Source: Enoplolaimus lenunculus (taxonomy: Eukaryota > Nematoda > Enoplea > Enoplida > Thoracostomopsidae). From it: a stretch of 64,000 nt of DNA. The position numbers and the translations under genes are program-made. Every line of letters starts with the position of its first letter. Position 1 is the first letter of the stretch. The stretch is taken from the NCBI GenBank assembly GCA_030248215.1, contig JASANG010003755.1, positions 288,019 through 352,018 of the forward strand, read 5' to 3'. Below are positions 23,231 to 34,700 of this stretch, piece after piece. The notes beneath the pieces were generated by a model, which saw nothing but the letters and a program-made list of their open reading frames with translations, ran no database searches and had not been told where the DNA came from.

Positions 23231-24020
23231 TAAATATTTATTGTTATAAACAATGTTACAAAATGCGCAAAATTAGCTTCTAAACACTGGTTTAATTAAA
23301 TCTAAAATCACAGTTTATCTCTCTACACTAATTGTTAGGATTGGCTCTTGCGCACACGAACAACATTTTCTGATATTCAAGAAATATTTTCTTAAATTTA
23401 TGGCAATTATGTCTCTAATCTAGACTCCAAACATATATGTTTTGAATGCAAGATATTAGTTTGTGAATTTTTTCAGAAATCTGTGCTGAAACACTTAAAC
23501 GGTCTTAATTTTAAAGGTGTGTTTCATAAACGATTAAGACGAATATATCTGAAATACAAAACAATAATGTCTAAAATATAAGACAAATATATATGCCTGA
23601 AAAAAGACTTATTTCGATGATTTTTATGACATATGTGTCTTAGAAACAATATTTAGTAGAAAAGTCGCCTTCAAAATTGAAAGTTAAGCTCAACCAAATA
23701 CCTTAATTTTACACCTAAAAACGTCCAAGACATAAACTTAGGTTGGTGGGAACCTGAACTTAGCCGAAATATCTTTGAAATTCGATTATTTATATACTCT
23801 TTTAAAAATATAAACGGAACAACTTTTTTTCATACGAACATAAAAATCATAAAATAAATTCTTGAATATAAGACATTTATGTTTTATCCATTTCAGACAA
23901 AGATTTCTGAGCTGTTTAAGCCTGATAATGTCTGAAATACAAGACATTAATGTTTTGAAAACTTAAGAATGCAGGAGTCTTGAAATTTCAAGCAAATTTA
24001 TTTTGTGTGCACACTTCCCG
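23231..24020. repeat. AAGACATATATG-type diverged repeat, family L
   Basis: Recurrent TCTGAAATACAAGACAT motifs occur in both orientations (about 23440-23960). The same motifs appear at 17110-17290 and 43310-43460. I could not define exact ends. Confidence 0.4.
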
Positions 24021-24357
24021 TTCATTTACAGTTCATACTTTGGCTTAGGCTCGTGCTTGCGCAAACCTTTTTCGAAACCTAAGCTAAAGCATGAGTCTAA
24101 GCCTAAGAATGCGGTGGAGGAAAGTGTACAACAGCATAGCTAACCAAACCCTAAATGAAACTTCAATACTTGTTTTATCACTGACATAAGTAATTCACCC
24201 ATGTTAATGGCCTGCTCCCTAAACCTAAGCCTAACTTTAAGCCTAAATCTTAACCCAAGTCTAAACTTATGCCTTATCGTGCTCCTAAGATTAAACCTCT
24301 CAGTCTCTAAATCCTCCAGTCTCTCAGACGGCAAGACCCTACAATTATAACATAAAT
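24021..24357. repeat. Degenerate CCTAAGC (TTAGGC) array
   Basis: Many CCTAAGCCTAA-like units lie on the plus strand, ending with CTCTCAGACGGCAAGACCCT and ATTATAACAT. The same ending occurs at 26280-26310 and 36690-36715, so these three form a second telomere-type element subfamily with ends like ACATGTTAAT. Confidence 0.55.
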
Positions 24358-24840
24358 CCGTGATGCCGACTTATTATACCTCTCAGTATCAGTAATTTCA
24401 CATCTCAGTTCTCGCAAGTATCATAGAAATGCTTAAATGGTGACTAAATACTACTAAGCTAATTTAGTGTTAAGTTATAGTTAAACTAACTATACTATTA
24501 TACTCACCTGTGTGCAATGTGTCAAAGGTTTACGAACAAAAATTCCGCTCATATTTGGTGTCTTTAAATTTAGCAAAAACTAAACCAGTGTTACAGATGA
24601 TTGGTTAAATTCAATGTTTAGGCACAGGTTTCGTACAGGCTACTTACCAAAAAAATCATTTGATTGGCGTTCTGGTCGTTTTAAACTCAGTGGGGTACTA
24701 GGGAATCCAATAGGGCGTCGGTTCTATTAGGTTATTTTTTGCGATAAATGACAAGGTCGTCTTGGGTTAGTCTATCCATGGGATGGACCGTGTAAAAAAC
24801 GTTTTGGCCATATCGCTATTGTTGTTATAACCTGTATATT

Positions 24841-25105
24841 AACCCCTTATCACATTGAGTTGAACATAGGTAACTCAGCGCAGTGTATATACGGTAAATA
24901 ATATATATCGCACCATGTTTAACAATTGCAGCACGTATACATAGTACTAAATCACCACAAGACGTGAGAGCCCCCTCGGGCTCGAGCGTCAAGCTCCTAT
25001 AACTGAGTGGTGACGGTATACGCCTCCCACTCCAGTCACTGGAGTTCGAATCCTAGCATAAAAGTTGGTCTCAGATGAAATAGAAAATATTCATGTGATA
25101 AGGGA
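24841..25105 (+). repeat. tRNA-like SINE candidate, copy 1
   Basis: It contains TATAACTGAGTGGTGACGG, like a pol III A box, and GGAGTTCGAATCCTAG, an excellent B box, about 35 bases apart. This is tRNA-like geometry, but I could not draw a full cloverleaf. The ends CCCCTTATCACAT and ATGTGATAAGGG are inverted, so a DNA element carrying a tRNA-like head is the alternative. A close reverse copy lies at 41987-42248. Confidence 0.6.
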
Positions 25106-25578
25106 TAAGTTTAAAATTTTGCCAGACAATTATGCAACTGAAGATAAAGAAATTTGTATTCTCAAAATACAACGAAACAGATCAATCGTCAGTTAGCGAG
25201 AGGTTTTCAAACAAGTAAACTATGACATTTTTAGAAATACAAATTAATATCACAGAAAAAACTTAAATTCTCTACGTCAGAATCACTTGTAAGGCTTAAG
25301 TTTACTATAAATATTACAATATTAATCGTCAACTGATGACAGATGCTATTCACATTTGAGAATACGATGCAAGATATCCAAAAAAGACGTAACAAAGCAA
25401 CTATAGACGGTAAATATAATGTTCACACTAATTTCACAAGGATAAGAATTCAAATCGAAACACAATGAACATTTGAGGTTATAATTTGTTGCTTGATACG
25501 TTAATTTAAAACTTTCATAGTTAAACTGAAATCAGCTGCATTTTATTACAACTCCAAGCAAAGTCAAATAAACTTAAC
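25106..25578. other. AT-rich intergenic stretch, nothing recognised
   Basis: No coding, RNA or clear element. Decayed CACATTTGAGAATACG at 25351-25366 resembles the end of family D. Confidence 0.35.
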
Positions 25579-25890
25579 ACCATGTAAAGATCAGAAGCGG
25601 GCTGTTATTTCAGTGGGACCACAATAGAGTAAGCTTAAGCTTTAGACTATTTTTTGCTTGCTTATACGGTATTCACGTTATAACCAAGTCAGGTGGGACA
25701 TGGTTTGTCCCATGTTGGATCGACGTCAACGTTAAAATTCGAGCACTCATATCGGGTGAACAGACAAAACTCGAATGTTATATGACATTTAATAGGCTTA
25801 CGCGTAGGTATAAGGTCATTCGTACGCCTATACTTTGGCTATGGTTTAGGCTGATAATTTTACTACTGTTCCTGCCTTGTTCTATACATT
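25579..25890. mobile_element. TTAGGC-type MITE, family E, decayed
   Basis: The left end CACCATGTAAAGATCAGAAG and right end CTTGTTCTATACATTG match family E. The middle has lost most hexamers and gained an unrelated insert between about 25665 and 25795. Confidence 0.55.
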
Positions 25891-26147
25891 GATCGTTACT
25901 ATTAAGTATGCTTTTAAGAGCCCAAATCAGCATTTACCATTCATACAAACATTGTTTTTCTGAGTATTCTACTGCTAAAATATATGAAAAATTTTAACTT
26001 TGGAATAGAATTTTACGCATTGAAAACTGCAACAAACAAACGCACATCAAAACCGCATCTTTAAAGTTCAGTTGAAAATTTTCCAATGTTTCGTTTGAAT
26101 GCACATGAAAATATATTAAATGTACAAGTTTATAAACACTGCGATCC

Positions 26148-26310
26148 ATGTTAACTCTAAGAGCCTGCCCCCTAAACACAAGCCTGAAAGTATGATTAGG
26201 CCTAAGCCTAAACCTAAACCTAAGCTTAAACAAAAGTTAAGCTTAAACCTAAACCTTCCATTCTCTAAGTTGAGTCTCCCTGCTGGCAGACCTTTATAAT
26301 TAACATGGGT
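26148..26310. repeat. Telomere-type element, subfamily with ACATGTTAA ends
   Basis: It starts CCATGTTAACTCTAAGAGCC and ends TTTATAATTAACATGGG, with CCTAAGCCTAAACCTAAACC in the core. It is inverted at the ends and non-coding. Confidence 0.6.
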
Positions 26311-26819
26311 TAACACCGAGTTCATGAATTATAGATGCATAGTATATGCTGTTTGACCCAATTAATAGGGATTCGCTTCATATTTTCTAATTTCTCTACT
26401 TAGTGCCGGTGTCGGCTCCGAGACGACGTGTCTGGAAATAAAATGTAACATTTTAAAGTTTTAGATACACTTTGTTCCTATGAAATCATACTGTGTTAGT
26501 TTGCGTCGTGGCAAGGGTATCATAACTGCACCCGTATCCAGCTTACCTTGCTAGGAGGGGGAGTTAAAAAATTTTCCAGGAGGGGGCATTTAAGACTGGG
26601 TCCCCCCATGGCTACGGGCCCGATCAGAACCCTTCGAATCTGAAGAGATGGGCCACATTCCGGTGTACAGTACTTTGATTCCAAACCGTGGCACAAATAC
26701 GGGGGCTCAATCTCAAATGGCGGAAAAAGCTAAAAAATTGAAGCGAGCGAGATGCAAAATAAGCATGAGCGGCAAGATTAAACGTCGAATCGGTTTTGTC
26801 AGAGGCCGTGTAGAAGCTC

Positions 26820-26975
26820 GTGGTCCTCTTTATTACGGGACAGGGTGGGTGCAGGTTACGGTATTAGGCTTAGGCTTAGGCTTAGGCTTAGGCTTAGGCT
26901 TAGGCTTAGGCTTAGGCTTAGGCTTAGGCTTGTGGTCCTCTTTATTACGGGACAGGGTGGGTGCAGGTTACGGTA
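26820..26975. repeat. Perfect (TTAGGC)11 array between 44-bp direct repeats
   Basis: Positions 26864-26929 are eleven uninterrupted TTAGGC units. On each side stands the same exact 44-bp sequence, starting GTGGTCCTC and ending TTACGGTA (26820-26863 and 26932-26975). There are no terminal inverted repeats. This differs from the degenerate arrays inside the mobile elements and looks recent. Confidence 0.95.
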
Positions 26976-27471
26976 TATTTATAAAATAACAAATTATGTG
27001 AAAACCGTAAATATGTAACCATTTTATGATAAGACTTCTGAAAATTGCCTCAAATGATTTAAGACTCATTGTTGATATTTGGAGGGACTAACATGACTCC
27101 AGGTTAACCTATAAATATCATACCATAGCCAGGCCACAGATCCGTAGCCAGAATTTTGGAAAACCGGGTAACGGTCTATAAAAAGACATTTTTGTGTTAC
27201 AAACTAACAAACTACCGTAAACCATTGAAAAATGAACCAACCTAAGGATTTGAGTAAACAAACCCCTGACTATGCATTCTGTAGAACGTAGGAGTTGTTG
27301 ACCTTGCTGAGGTATAAATCAGCTCAGATGTCGGACTTACCAGTTCTGTACTGTTCTGCATGTCTTGCTTCGCTGAAATAATGATTATATATATATATTT
27401 ATAATTATATATATAATTTTGGCTGAGATGCATAAACATGACTTTAAGTCGACCTTTGACTTAAGTACGTA
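26976..27471. other. AT-rich intergenic stretch, nothing recognised
   Basis: It contains only an AT dinucleotide-rich patch at 27382-27420. No gene seen. Confidence 0.4.
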
Positions 27472-27680
27472 CACTGCAAAAAATGGTTAGTCAAAACAAC
27501 TCCCGCCGAAAAAGGCTCTACGGGACTACACCAACTGAGTCAACTTCGACTTCGCCAGAGTCAAACGCGCGACTCAGTGAGTTAGATTTGACTCTTTCGG
27601 AATCGAATTTGACTCAGTTTGTGTAGTCCCGTAGAGCCTACTTCGGAATGAGTCAATTTGACTCACCATTTTTTGCAGTG
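27472..27680. mobile_element. Palindromic MITE, family A, copy 4
   Basis: It begins CACTGCAAAAAATGG and ends CCATTTTTTGCAGTG, a perfect 15-bp inverted repeat, with TA on both sides. Arms of about 90 bp share GTCAAATTTGACTC motifs. This is the cleanest copy of the family. Confidence 0.88.
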
Positions 27681-28539
27681 TATTTGTCTAAAAGTCACAG
27701 GTTCTCAGTTAGTTTTCTGCTTACCTTAAGGGAGTCCCTGGCTCCACCTAGTCTCTCTTAGAACTTAAGTTTTGGTTTAGGCGTTGCTATAAGGCGTAAA
27801 AAGTTTTAAAAACTATGCTATGGCGGCTGTGTCCGCAATGTGAAACTTACCGAATCAGAGCGATAAGCGTACATCGAGAGAGAGGTGACTAAAGGGGTGA
27901 TACAAGATACGGGGCTTAGCTAAAATCACGAACTTCTCATAAGTCCTAGCGATTAGTACTTAAGTCGGAGAGACCTATCAATTTCAGTTGTATTAGCTCG
28001 ACTTAAGTCCCAAATTGACTTTACTCAAAGGTCGACTTAAGTCATGTTTTTTCAACCCAGCGATTAATATCAAATGTTTTTGTTTATGTTTCAATCTTGG
28101 CTGGGGAACCAGTATCCATAGGAATTAACCTGAGACTTGAAAATATCTCAATTAGAGATGAAACTTAGCCCCTCCCATCCCGATTAAACCCGATATTATT
28201 GGACTGTGTACAACACACACTTCAATATCGTTCTGGTTCTTGTTTACTGTGAAAATAGTAAATCTGTGTTTGAAAAGTTTGAAATGTTTTGATTCGCTTA
28301 AAACTCAAGTTTTCTACCAACAGTTGGTGAATGCTGATACAGAAGTTTGTATGTCGTCAACTTATGATGGTGGTATACTTTTTGACCAGTTTAAATATTG
28401 TCTGACATCGTACGCTAACGCACGTTTAAATACTGCATGACACTCCATAGCAGTTACCAATTACTAACTGGTGATTAGTGCTACACACATTTGAGAATAT
28501 GGCTTCGCTTTTTAAAAGTGTTGACACTGCAGTCAAATC
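27681..28539. other. 3' flank of the large minus-strand gene
   Basis: No gene. GACTTAAGTC-type inverted motifs occur at about 27445 and 28020. CTACACACATTTGAGAATAT at 28481-28500 is a family D end. No canonical AATAAA is visible close after the gene's stop. Confidence 0.4.
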
Positions 28540-28738
28540 TTACTTCACATGCGGATCTTTTGATCTTCGAGCGTTAGTGAACACTTGCCGACTGTACGAT
28601 TCGTGACCGCCGGGTATGTCTTGTTCCCAATGTTCACTTTCGGTCAATCGTTGTCCCTGCGGTACCGGCATAAGTAAATTACGTCGATAATCTCGTTCAC
28701 CGATTGCAGTTTCATTTTGCATCCATTGCCGGTCAGAT
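28540..28738 (-). CDS. Large gene terminal exon
   Basis: The acceptor ATTTCAG/A completes an Arg codon. It reads SDRQWMQNETAIGERDYRRN and ends RRSKDPHVK before TAA at 28540-28542. It is polar and charged, with no recognised C-terminal motif. Confidence 0.83.
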
Positions 28739-31700
28739 CTGAAATTGAAATTGCATAAACATAAGTTTCTCCAACGATAAATTTCAGTTTAGCACAATTC
28801 CTCCAACCCCGTTTATTGTCAATTTCTGATCAGAGGAGAAAAATGTCACAATGGGAAACATATGACTCGACACAGGCGTCCGGGTCAATGTAACGAACAG
28901 GAGCGGAACAGTATTATATGCATATTCGTAAGTCTAAGCCTAAGCATAAGAATAAATTTATTCATAAGCCTAAGCCTAAACCTAAGCCAAGCAAACAAAT
29001 TTGTCTGAAGCTTCAGCTTACTCTATTGTAGTTCCACAGAAAAACGTTCCGCCCTGATCCTTACATAAGCCGGCGTGAGAATACTTCATAAAACTTTGTC
29101 TGTGGCTCTTAAACGTCTGTAAAATGGCAAAACGGGGCATAGAAACTGTATCAACGTTTTCGCTTCCAAGCAGGAATATTCGCAGGGTTTTAGTAAACTA
29201 TGGTTATAAAAATGAAACAAATAATTTTTCAGGTTTGTCAAAATTTTCTAAGTTTATAGAAAGTTTTGTTTTGGTGACAAATGTTTTAAACCAGTTTAAA
29301 ACTGCGTAAAGTGTGAGTCGGGTATGAAGGTACCTGGTGTCTTATACCAGCTAATTGACCCTCGCAGACATGTTTCATATTTTGATGCAATTTCGACCGC
29401 TTCTACTATATATTTTTTATATAACAAACGCTTAGCGGCTCTTTCCGTAGCGGTTTTGAACAAATTCGTCATAAATTACATAACCTTAAATGCAGCTTCG
29501 GCGTCGCATTATTATTAATTTTAGAAACGAATCACTGACGTCAAAATTTATGAATCCGTCATTGATTGGACAGTCTAAACAGCTAATCGAGTACAAATCG
29601 ATTTTAAGCCAATCATAATTCAACACATATATGTTATACTTTTACATTCTCCAATCAGAACCGGTTTGTTTTACTGTAGTTTATTGTACAGTCGAGAACC
29701 ACCAAATGATGTTTGATGCGGCTCAAATCTCAACTAAAACTGCAGCAAATAATAATTCAGGACACGACGTACGTACCTTTGCGATCCATACTTATCGCCA
29801 GCTTCCATTTTGCTGCTTCGTCCGCTTCTCGAGCTCGCAGTTCCGTATCGATTCACTGGCGTATTACCACCGCCTTGACGTCCGTAACCATCGGGCCAAT
29901 CAGTGAACGACTTCGATTTGTGGACATTTCCATCGCCATTCATGTAAACCTGAGTGCTGCCGCCACCAGCTGTTGAACTACTCTGTCGCGAATGTTGATG
30001 ATGTTGTTGCTGTTGTTGGTGTTGTTGCTGCTGTTGGTGTTGTTGCTGATGATAATGATGATGTCCAGCGGTTGCGTATGAATGGCGCGGCAGCGTTGGT
30101 GGAAATTCGACAATCGGCTAAAATGCCAGTGATAATGGCTCACTCACGTAATACTGCGCGCACTACTGCAAAACATTGCCCAGATCTGGGTAAGAAAGGT
30201 CCTATGTCATTTTCATGAACTCTGTAGAAAGGATGTCATATTTAGAACTAGCTTCTTTGCGAAGTCCAAGGACAAAATTGACATCCCGCTTACAGGATCC
30301 GCAATGTCACTACACTCACAGTACACAGCGCATAAAGTCCTTACACTGTAACGAGAAACTGTTCAAAGAGACTATTGTTGTACATTTGTTTTAGCAGAAG
30401 CTATGCACAAAAAACTAAAATTTATTTCGTAGAAACAACGGTGTAGCGAGAGTCTGCATATTGTCAATTGTAGCCCCTACCAAGTGACTCTGTTTTGTCC
30501 GTGCTCCCTTGGAACACTGTCAGGACAAAACCGGCTGCCTAAGTACGTTGTGTGTGTTATCACCAGGCCCGGTTACAGCATCGTTTTTTGACACTGGTCC
30601 TAAGGGGGTAAGTGGACAATTTTTTACAACTACGCGCGAAGTATTACGTGGATGTCCCATAAGAAAATACGATCATGTTAGTTTATGCCCCCCCCACTGG
30701 GAAACATGTACACTTGGATAGTTAGACGCTGCACTGCAAAAAATGGTGACCCAAATTGACTCTCTCCGAAATATGCATTTCTTGTCAAATTCGACTCCGC
30801 CAGAGTCAAGAATTGAATTTGACTCTGGCGGAGGCGAATTTGACTGTTTGTGTAGTCCCGAAAAGCCTATTTCGATGTGCGTGAATTTGACTCACCATTT
30901 TTTGCAGTGAAGAAAGGCTTTGGATTAGCATCAGTATTAAACTTATATTTAGGCTTACGCTTAGGCTTAGGTTTCGGCTTAGTGGGCAGTCGCCCATAAT
31001 TAACGTGGGCCAATAATTCAATTTCGTACCCAGGCGTTGATATTTATGCTGGTTGGCGTCGTAAAATACCCAATATATTGATGCTCGTTTTTCATCTTAT
31101 TTTCCATTTGAAACAAATCAGGGGTAAATCCAAAGACGAACTCGGTTATCACCCCAGCAAAATTTTTATGAGAAATGTGTTAGCTTCATTTGTATGTCAT
31201 CGGAAATCATATTTTGCCCCTCTGAATTTTTTGGGTCCATTTCTCAGCATTCTGAACTCATTAAAATTATAAAACTATTAAAAATCCTTACAGATTTCAG
31301 CTTATATATTCGTGCGGATTCAGGTTGGGATTGAAATCTGTTGCTTGACCTCCGCACTCTTGTAGCAGATACTGTCAACCCAAAACCGCTACAGCATCCA
31401 CAGTAATGTCGTGCTAAGTGGTGTCAAAAAATTAAAAAACACACAAATATTTCACAAGACATAAACGAGCGGCTCAAACATTTGTTATTTGGGGGACAAA
31501 ATTTTTGTACGAAGGCAAACCTCCCCGACCCCCTTCCAACTACGAACTCACAAACACTCACTTTCGGCGACGAATGATCGCTGAAATAGTCTTCCGGCAA
31601 CTCGTTATGGAACACATCCCGACTTGAGTGACTTTTGTGAACGCGATGCTTGTGGCGTCGGTGGTGGCTGCTACTTCGATGCCGCGTTGCTGAGTCGCTA

Positions 31701-34700
31701 TGTTGAGCATCACCGTTTTGCTACAAACAGTCAACGCTAATCAGTGCATTTCAACAAAGCCTCATTCACCACGCCCATGTTTGTTTTTGCAGCAACAACT
31801 TGCAATTGCAACATACATCTGCATGCATTGAAATCGGTTTTCAGACTAAATTTGTACAGCTACATTGCAACTGCAATTTTTTTCTGTCAAAACGTTGGTG
31901 CAAATTATAGATCCGAGTTTTCGCTACAAAAACTTGCACGTGTGAATGAGGCTTAAACTGATACATACTCAGGTAAGATTGATCGGAAAAGTCAGACTTT
32001 TTTAAATTATTAAGCATCTAGAAAACCAGACGCGAAACAGATTATATACATCTTTAAGTGCTTTTTCCATGCCTCCAGAAATTTTGCTACAAAGTTAGAT
32101 TCCGTTTATCCCTACTCCTGTATACGTCCCTATAGTCTACTATAATCCAGTTGAGGTTTAAACGTCCAAAACCATTGCAATTTACCGAAAAATATCCATG
32201 ATCCTGTTGAGTGTCGTGAGACAATTGCGCTTGTCTGCTGCTGTCGCGATCGACGTCCCTCTTTGTTGTTGTTTGCTGAAAACATTTCAAAATTCAATTT
32301 CTAGTAACAAATACTTAAAATTTGCTGGTCAAAAATTATGCGATGTGTCGGACCATAAAAAATACGATTTTACGCAGTTTACAGCGGTGGATTTAGAAAT
32401 TTCTGGCGGGGCTGATGCGTAATTTATAATAAAAATACTCAGGGATCGAAGCTTGTGAAAGCCAACCACGTTGACGTGTTATATTTTGTCAACCAGTTAT
32501 CATACTTTACTTTCTACCTGCGTCTGTTCCGAGAATTTGGATCTTCTACTTCGACGTTTGCCCTAATATTGCGAAATTTGTCGCCAGTACAAGGCTCAGA
32601 TATCACAGACGCCGATGATTAAACCAAACATACCGTAAGCAGAGACGGATCCAAAAATTTCTGACGGGGGAGGGGCGGCCGGCGAATGTTGTGAAACGCA
32701 AAAATGTTCAAATAGGGACCTTATTATTTTATGACAAAAAAATATCTCACAGTTTGGCGTACACCTTCCGCCCCGCCCCGCCACCTCTCAGGATTCGCTA
32801 GTACCCGTAACCCTGAACCGTGATTGACTATTAAAATCAATAAATCACTGCTTACCCTATGATACGTTTCAGACATGTATGGCGAATGGCCACTTGCCAT
32901 CATATTTGCGCTCCATTGTTCATAGCCAGCTTGCCCTGAAACATTCCATTTTCTATTTTCACAAAATTCATTGGTGTTCGATAAAGTAAACAATTTCGAA
33001 CTGATAGCAAATCGAAAGTTTATTGCGCTGTCTTAAGCTCGATTGTAATAAATGATACAACCTCAAAGCCAGGCTAAAGCGTTGTTCCTTACACCGACCC
33101 ATGTAAAGATCCCGGAGTGGAATGTTTTTCTGTGGGACTGCAATAGAGTAAGCGTAAGTTTTAGACAAATTTTTTGTTTGGCTTAGGTTTAGGCTTAGGA
33201 ATATGCTTAATACTTTTCCGTCCTTACACCAAAGTTTGTAATAATTTAGTTTAAAGACAATCACGTTCAACTTTAACACAAATCTTCGATTCGATTTTTT
33301 CATGGATTTAATTCAACCGACCCTAATTTACGCAACCCCAAAATCAAGCTACACCTTTATTGCTTAAAATAGTTGTGTATTAAGGATAAGAGTCGATATT
33401 CTCAAATGTGCATAGCACCTATCATCAGTAATTAATAGTTTTTCAAACTAACTATTTCAGTTGTTCACCTCAAAGTAGAAAACAGGAGCAGAGCATATCA
33501 CATGCGAGAAATATGCTGAATTTTGAGCGTCAGCACTCATTGATTCGAAAGTTACAAGACTTATTAACAAACGGTGATAGATGCTACACATATTTCAAAA
33601 TATGGGGCCAAGAATTGAACTGGGCGTAAGAAATATTTACAAACACACAAACTACAAGTTGAACGTTAACCCGTTGAACTGGAAAACAGTAAACAAAAGC
33701 GTTGTCAATGAAATTGGCGAAATCGTTTTTGCAGAATTTACGGGTGATTTCGATTTGTAATCATTCCAAAATTCTCATTCGCATTGTACGCCTGTGTTTT
33801 CAAATGTGTGTAGCGCCTATTGCCAGTTGGTGACAAGTCTTATAGTTTTCAAACCAGTGAATGGGGAGATATTCTGCACATATTTTGCAACTGAATTGCG
33901 CTATTTGTGTGCCAAGTAGCAGCAATTGCACCAGTTCGTCAGATTGAAAATCTATTACTAAAGCCTTATTCACACGTGCAAGTTATTGCTGCGAGAATTG
34001 GCAGCTGCAAATTGAATGCAGAACTTGCATTTCTTCATCAGCCAATGAGAAAGCGGCTGAAATAAATTCAGTGAACACACATGTGAACTAAATTCCTAAC
34101 TGTGATTTTTCATAATTTTTTTGCAGCTGCAAGTTTTTGAACGGGGTTTAAGGCAAAACTTGCAAGTGCGAGTTGCAGCTGCAACTTCTCGCAGCAAAAA
34201 CTTGCGCGTGTGAATAGGGTTTAACTGGTTATAGGTACTAGATACATTTGAAATACAGACACTAAGCTTCACTTAGTTCCGCGTCTATTGTATTTAGTTC
34301 CGTACTAGCTTATTCATACATGCTACTGTAAGCAAATAGAAATATTTCTAAATTTAGTAAAATGAAAACGATTTGATTAGACAGGCACAGTAGCTATTGA
34401 ACATGCTTGTCTGCCATTTACAATAATCTTGTCAACGGCGCCACAAAATACGCAATAAACCAGGTCTATGATGATATCGTTTCGAAAATGATCTCGCGAT
34501 AGCCCTGTTCCATTATATATACAGCGGTACAGCCGTATTTTTGTGACTGACGCATAGAAGGAGGGAGTGAAAAGGTTTAGTATGAACATGGGGGACCATT
34601 TGACGAAACTTTTTCCGGGTGGCTGTTCAATAAAAATTTCCATTATTCGGGCTACCGGAGCTATCTTTGTCTTGATTGGCTAAGAGTCCAGCAATTATGA

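Noticed and set aside
24960-25060. A true tRNA gene
   Set aside because: The A and B boxes are good, but I could not draw a convincing acceptor stem and anticodon arm, and longer flanking sequence repeats with it at 41987-42248.
26648-26989. Open frame with a (Leu-Gly)n tail
   Set aside because: The Leu-Gly run is the translation of TTAGGC repeats, and the frame crosses the duplicated 44-bp sequence. Nothing upstream looks like a conserved protein.
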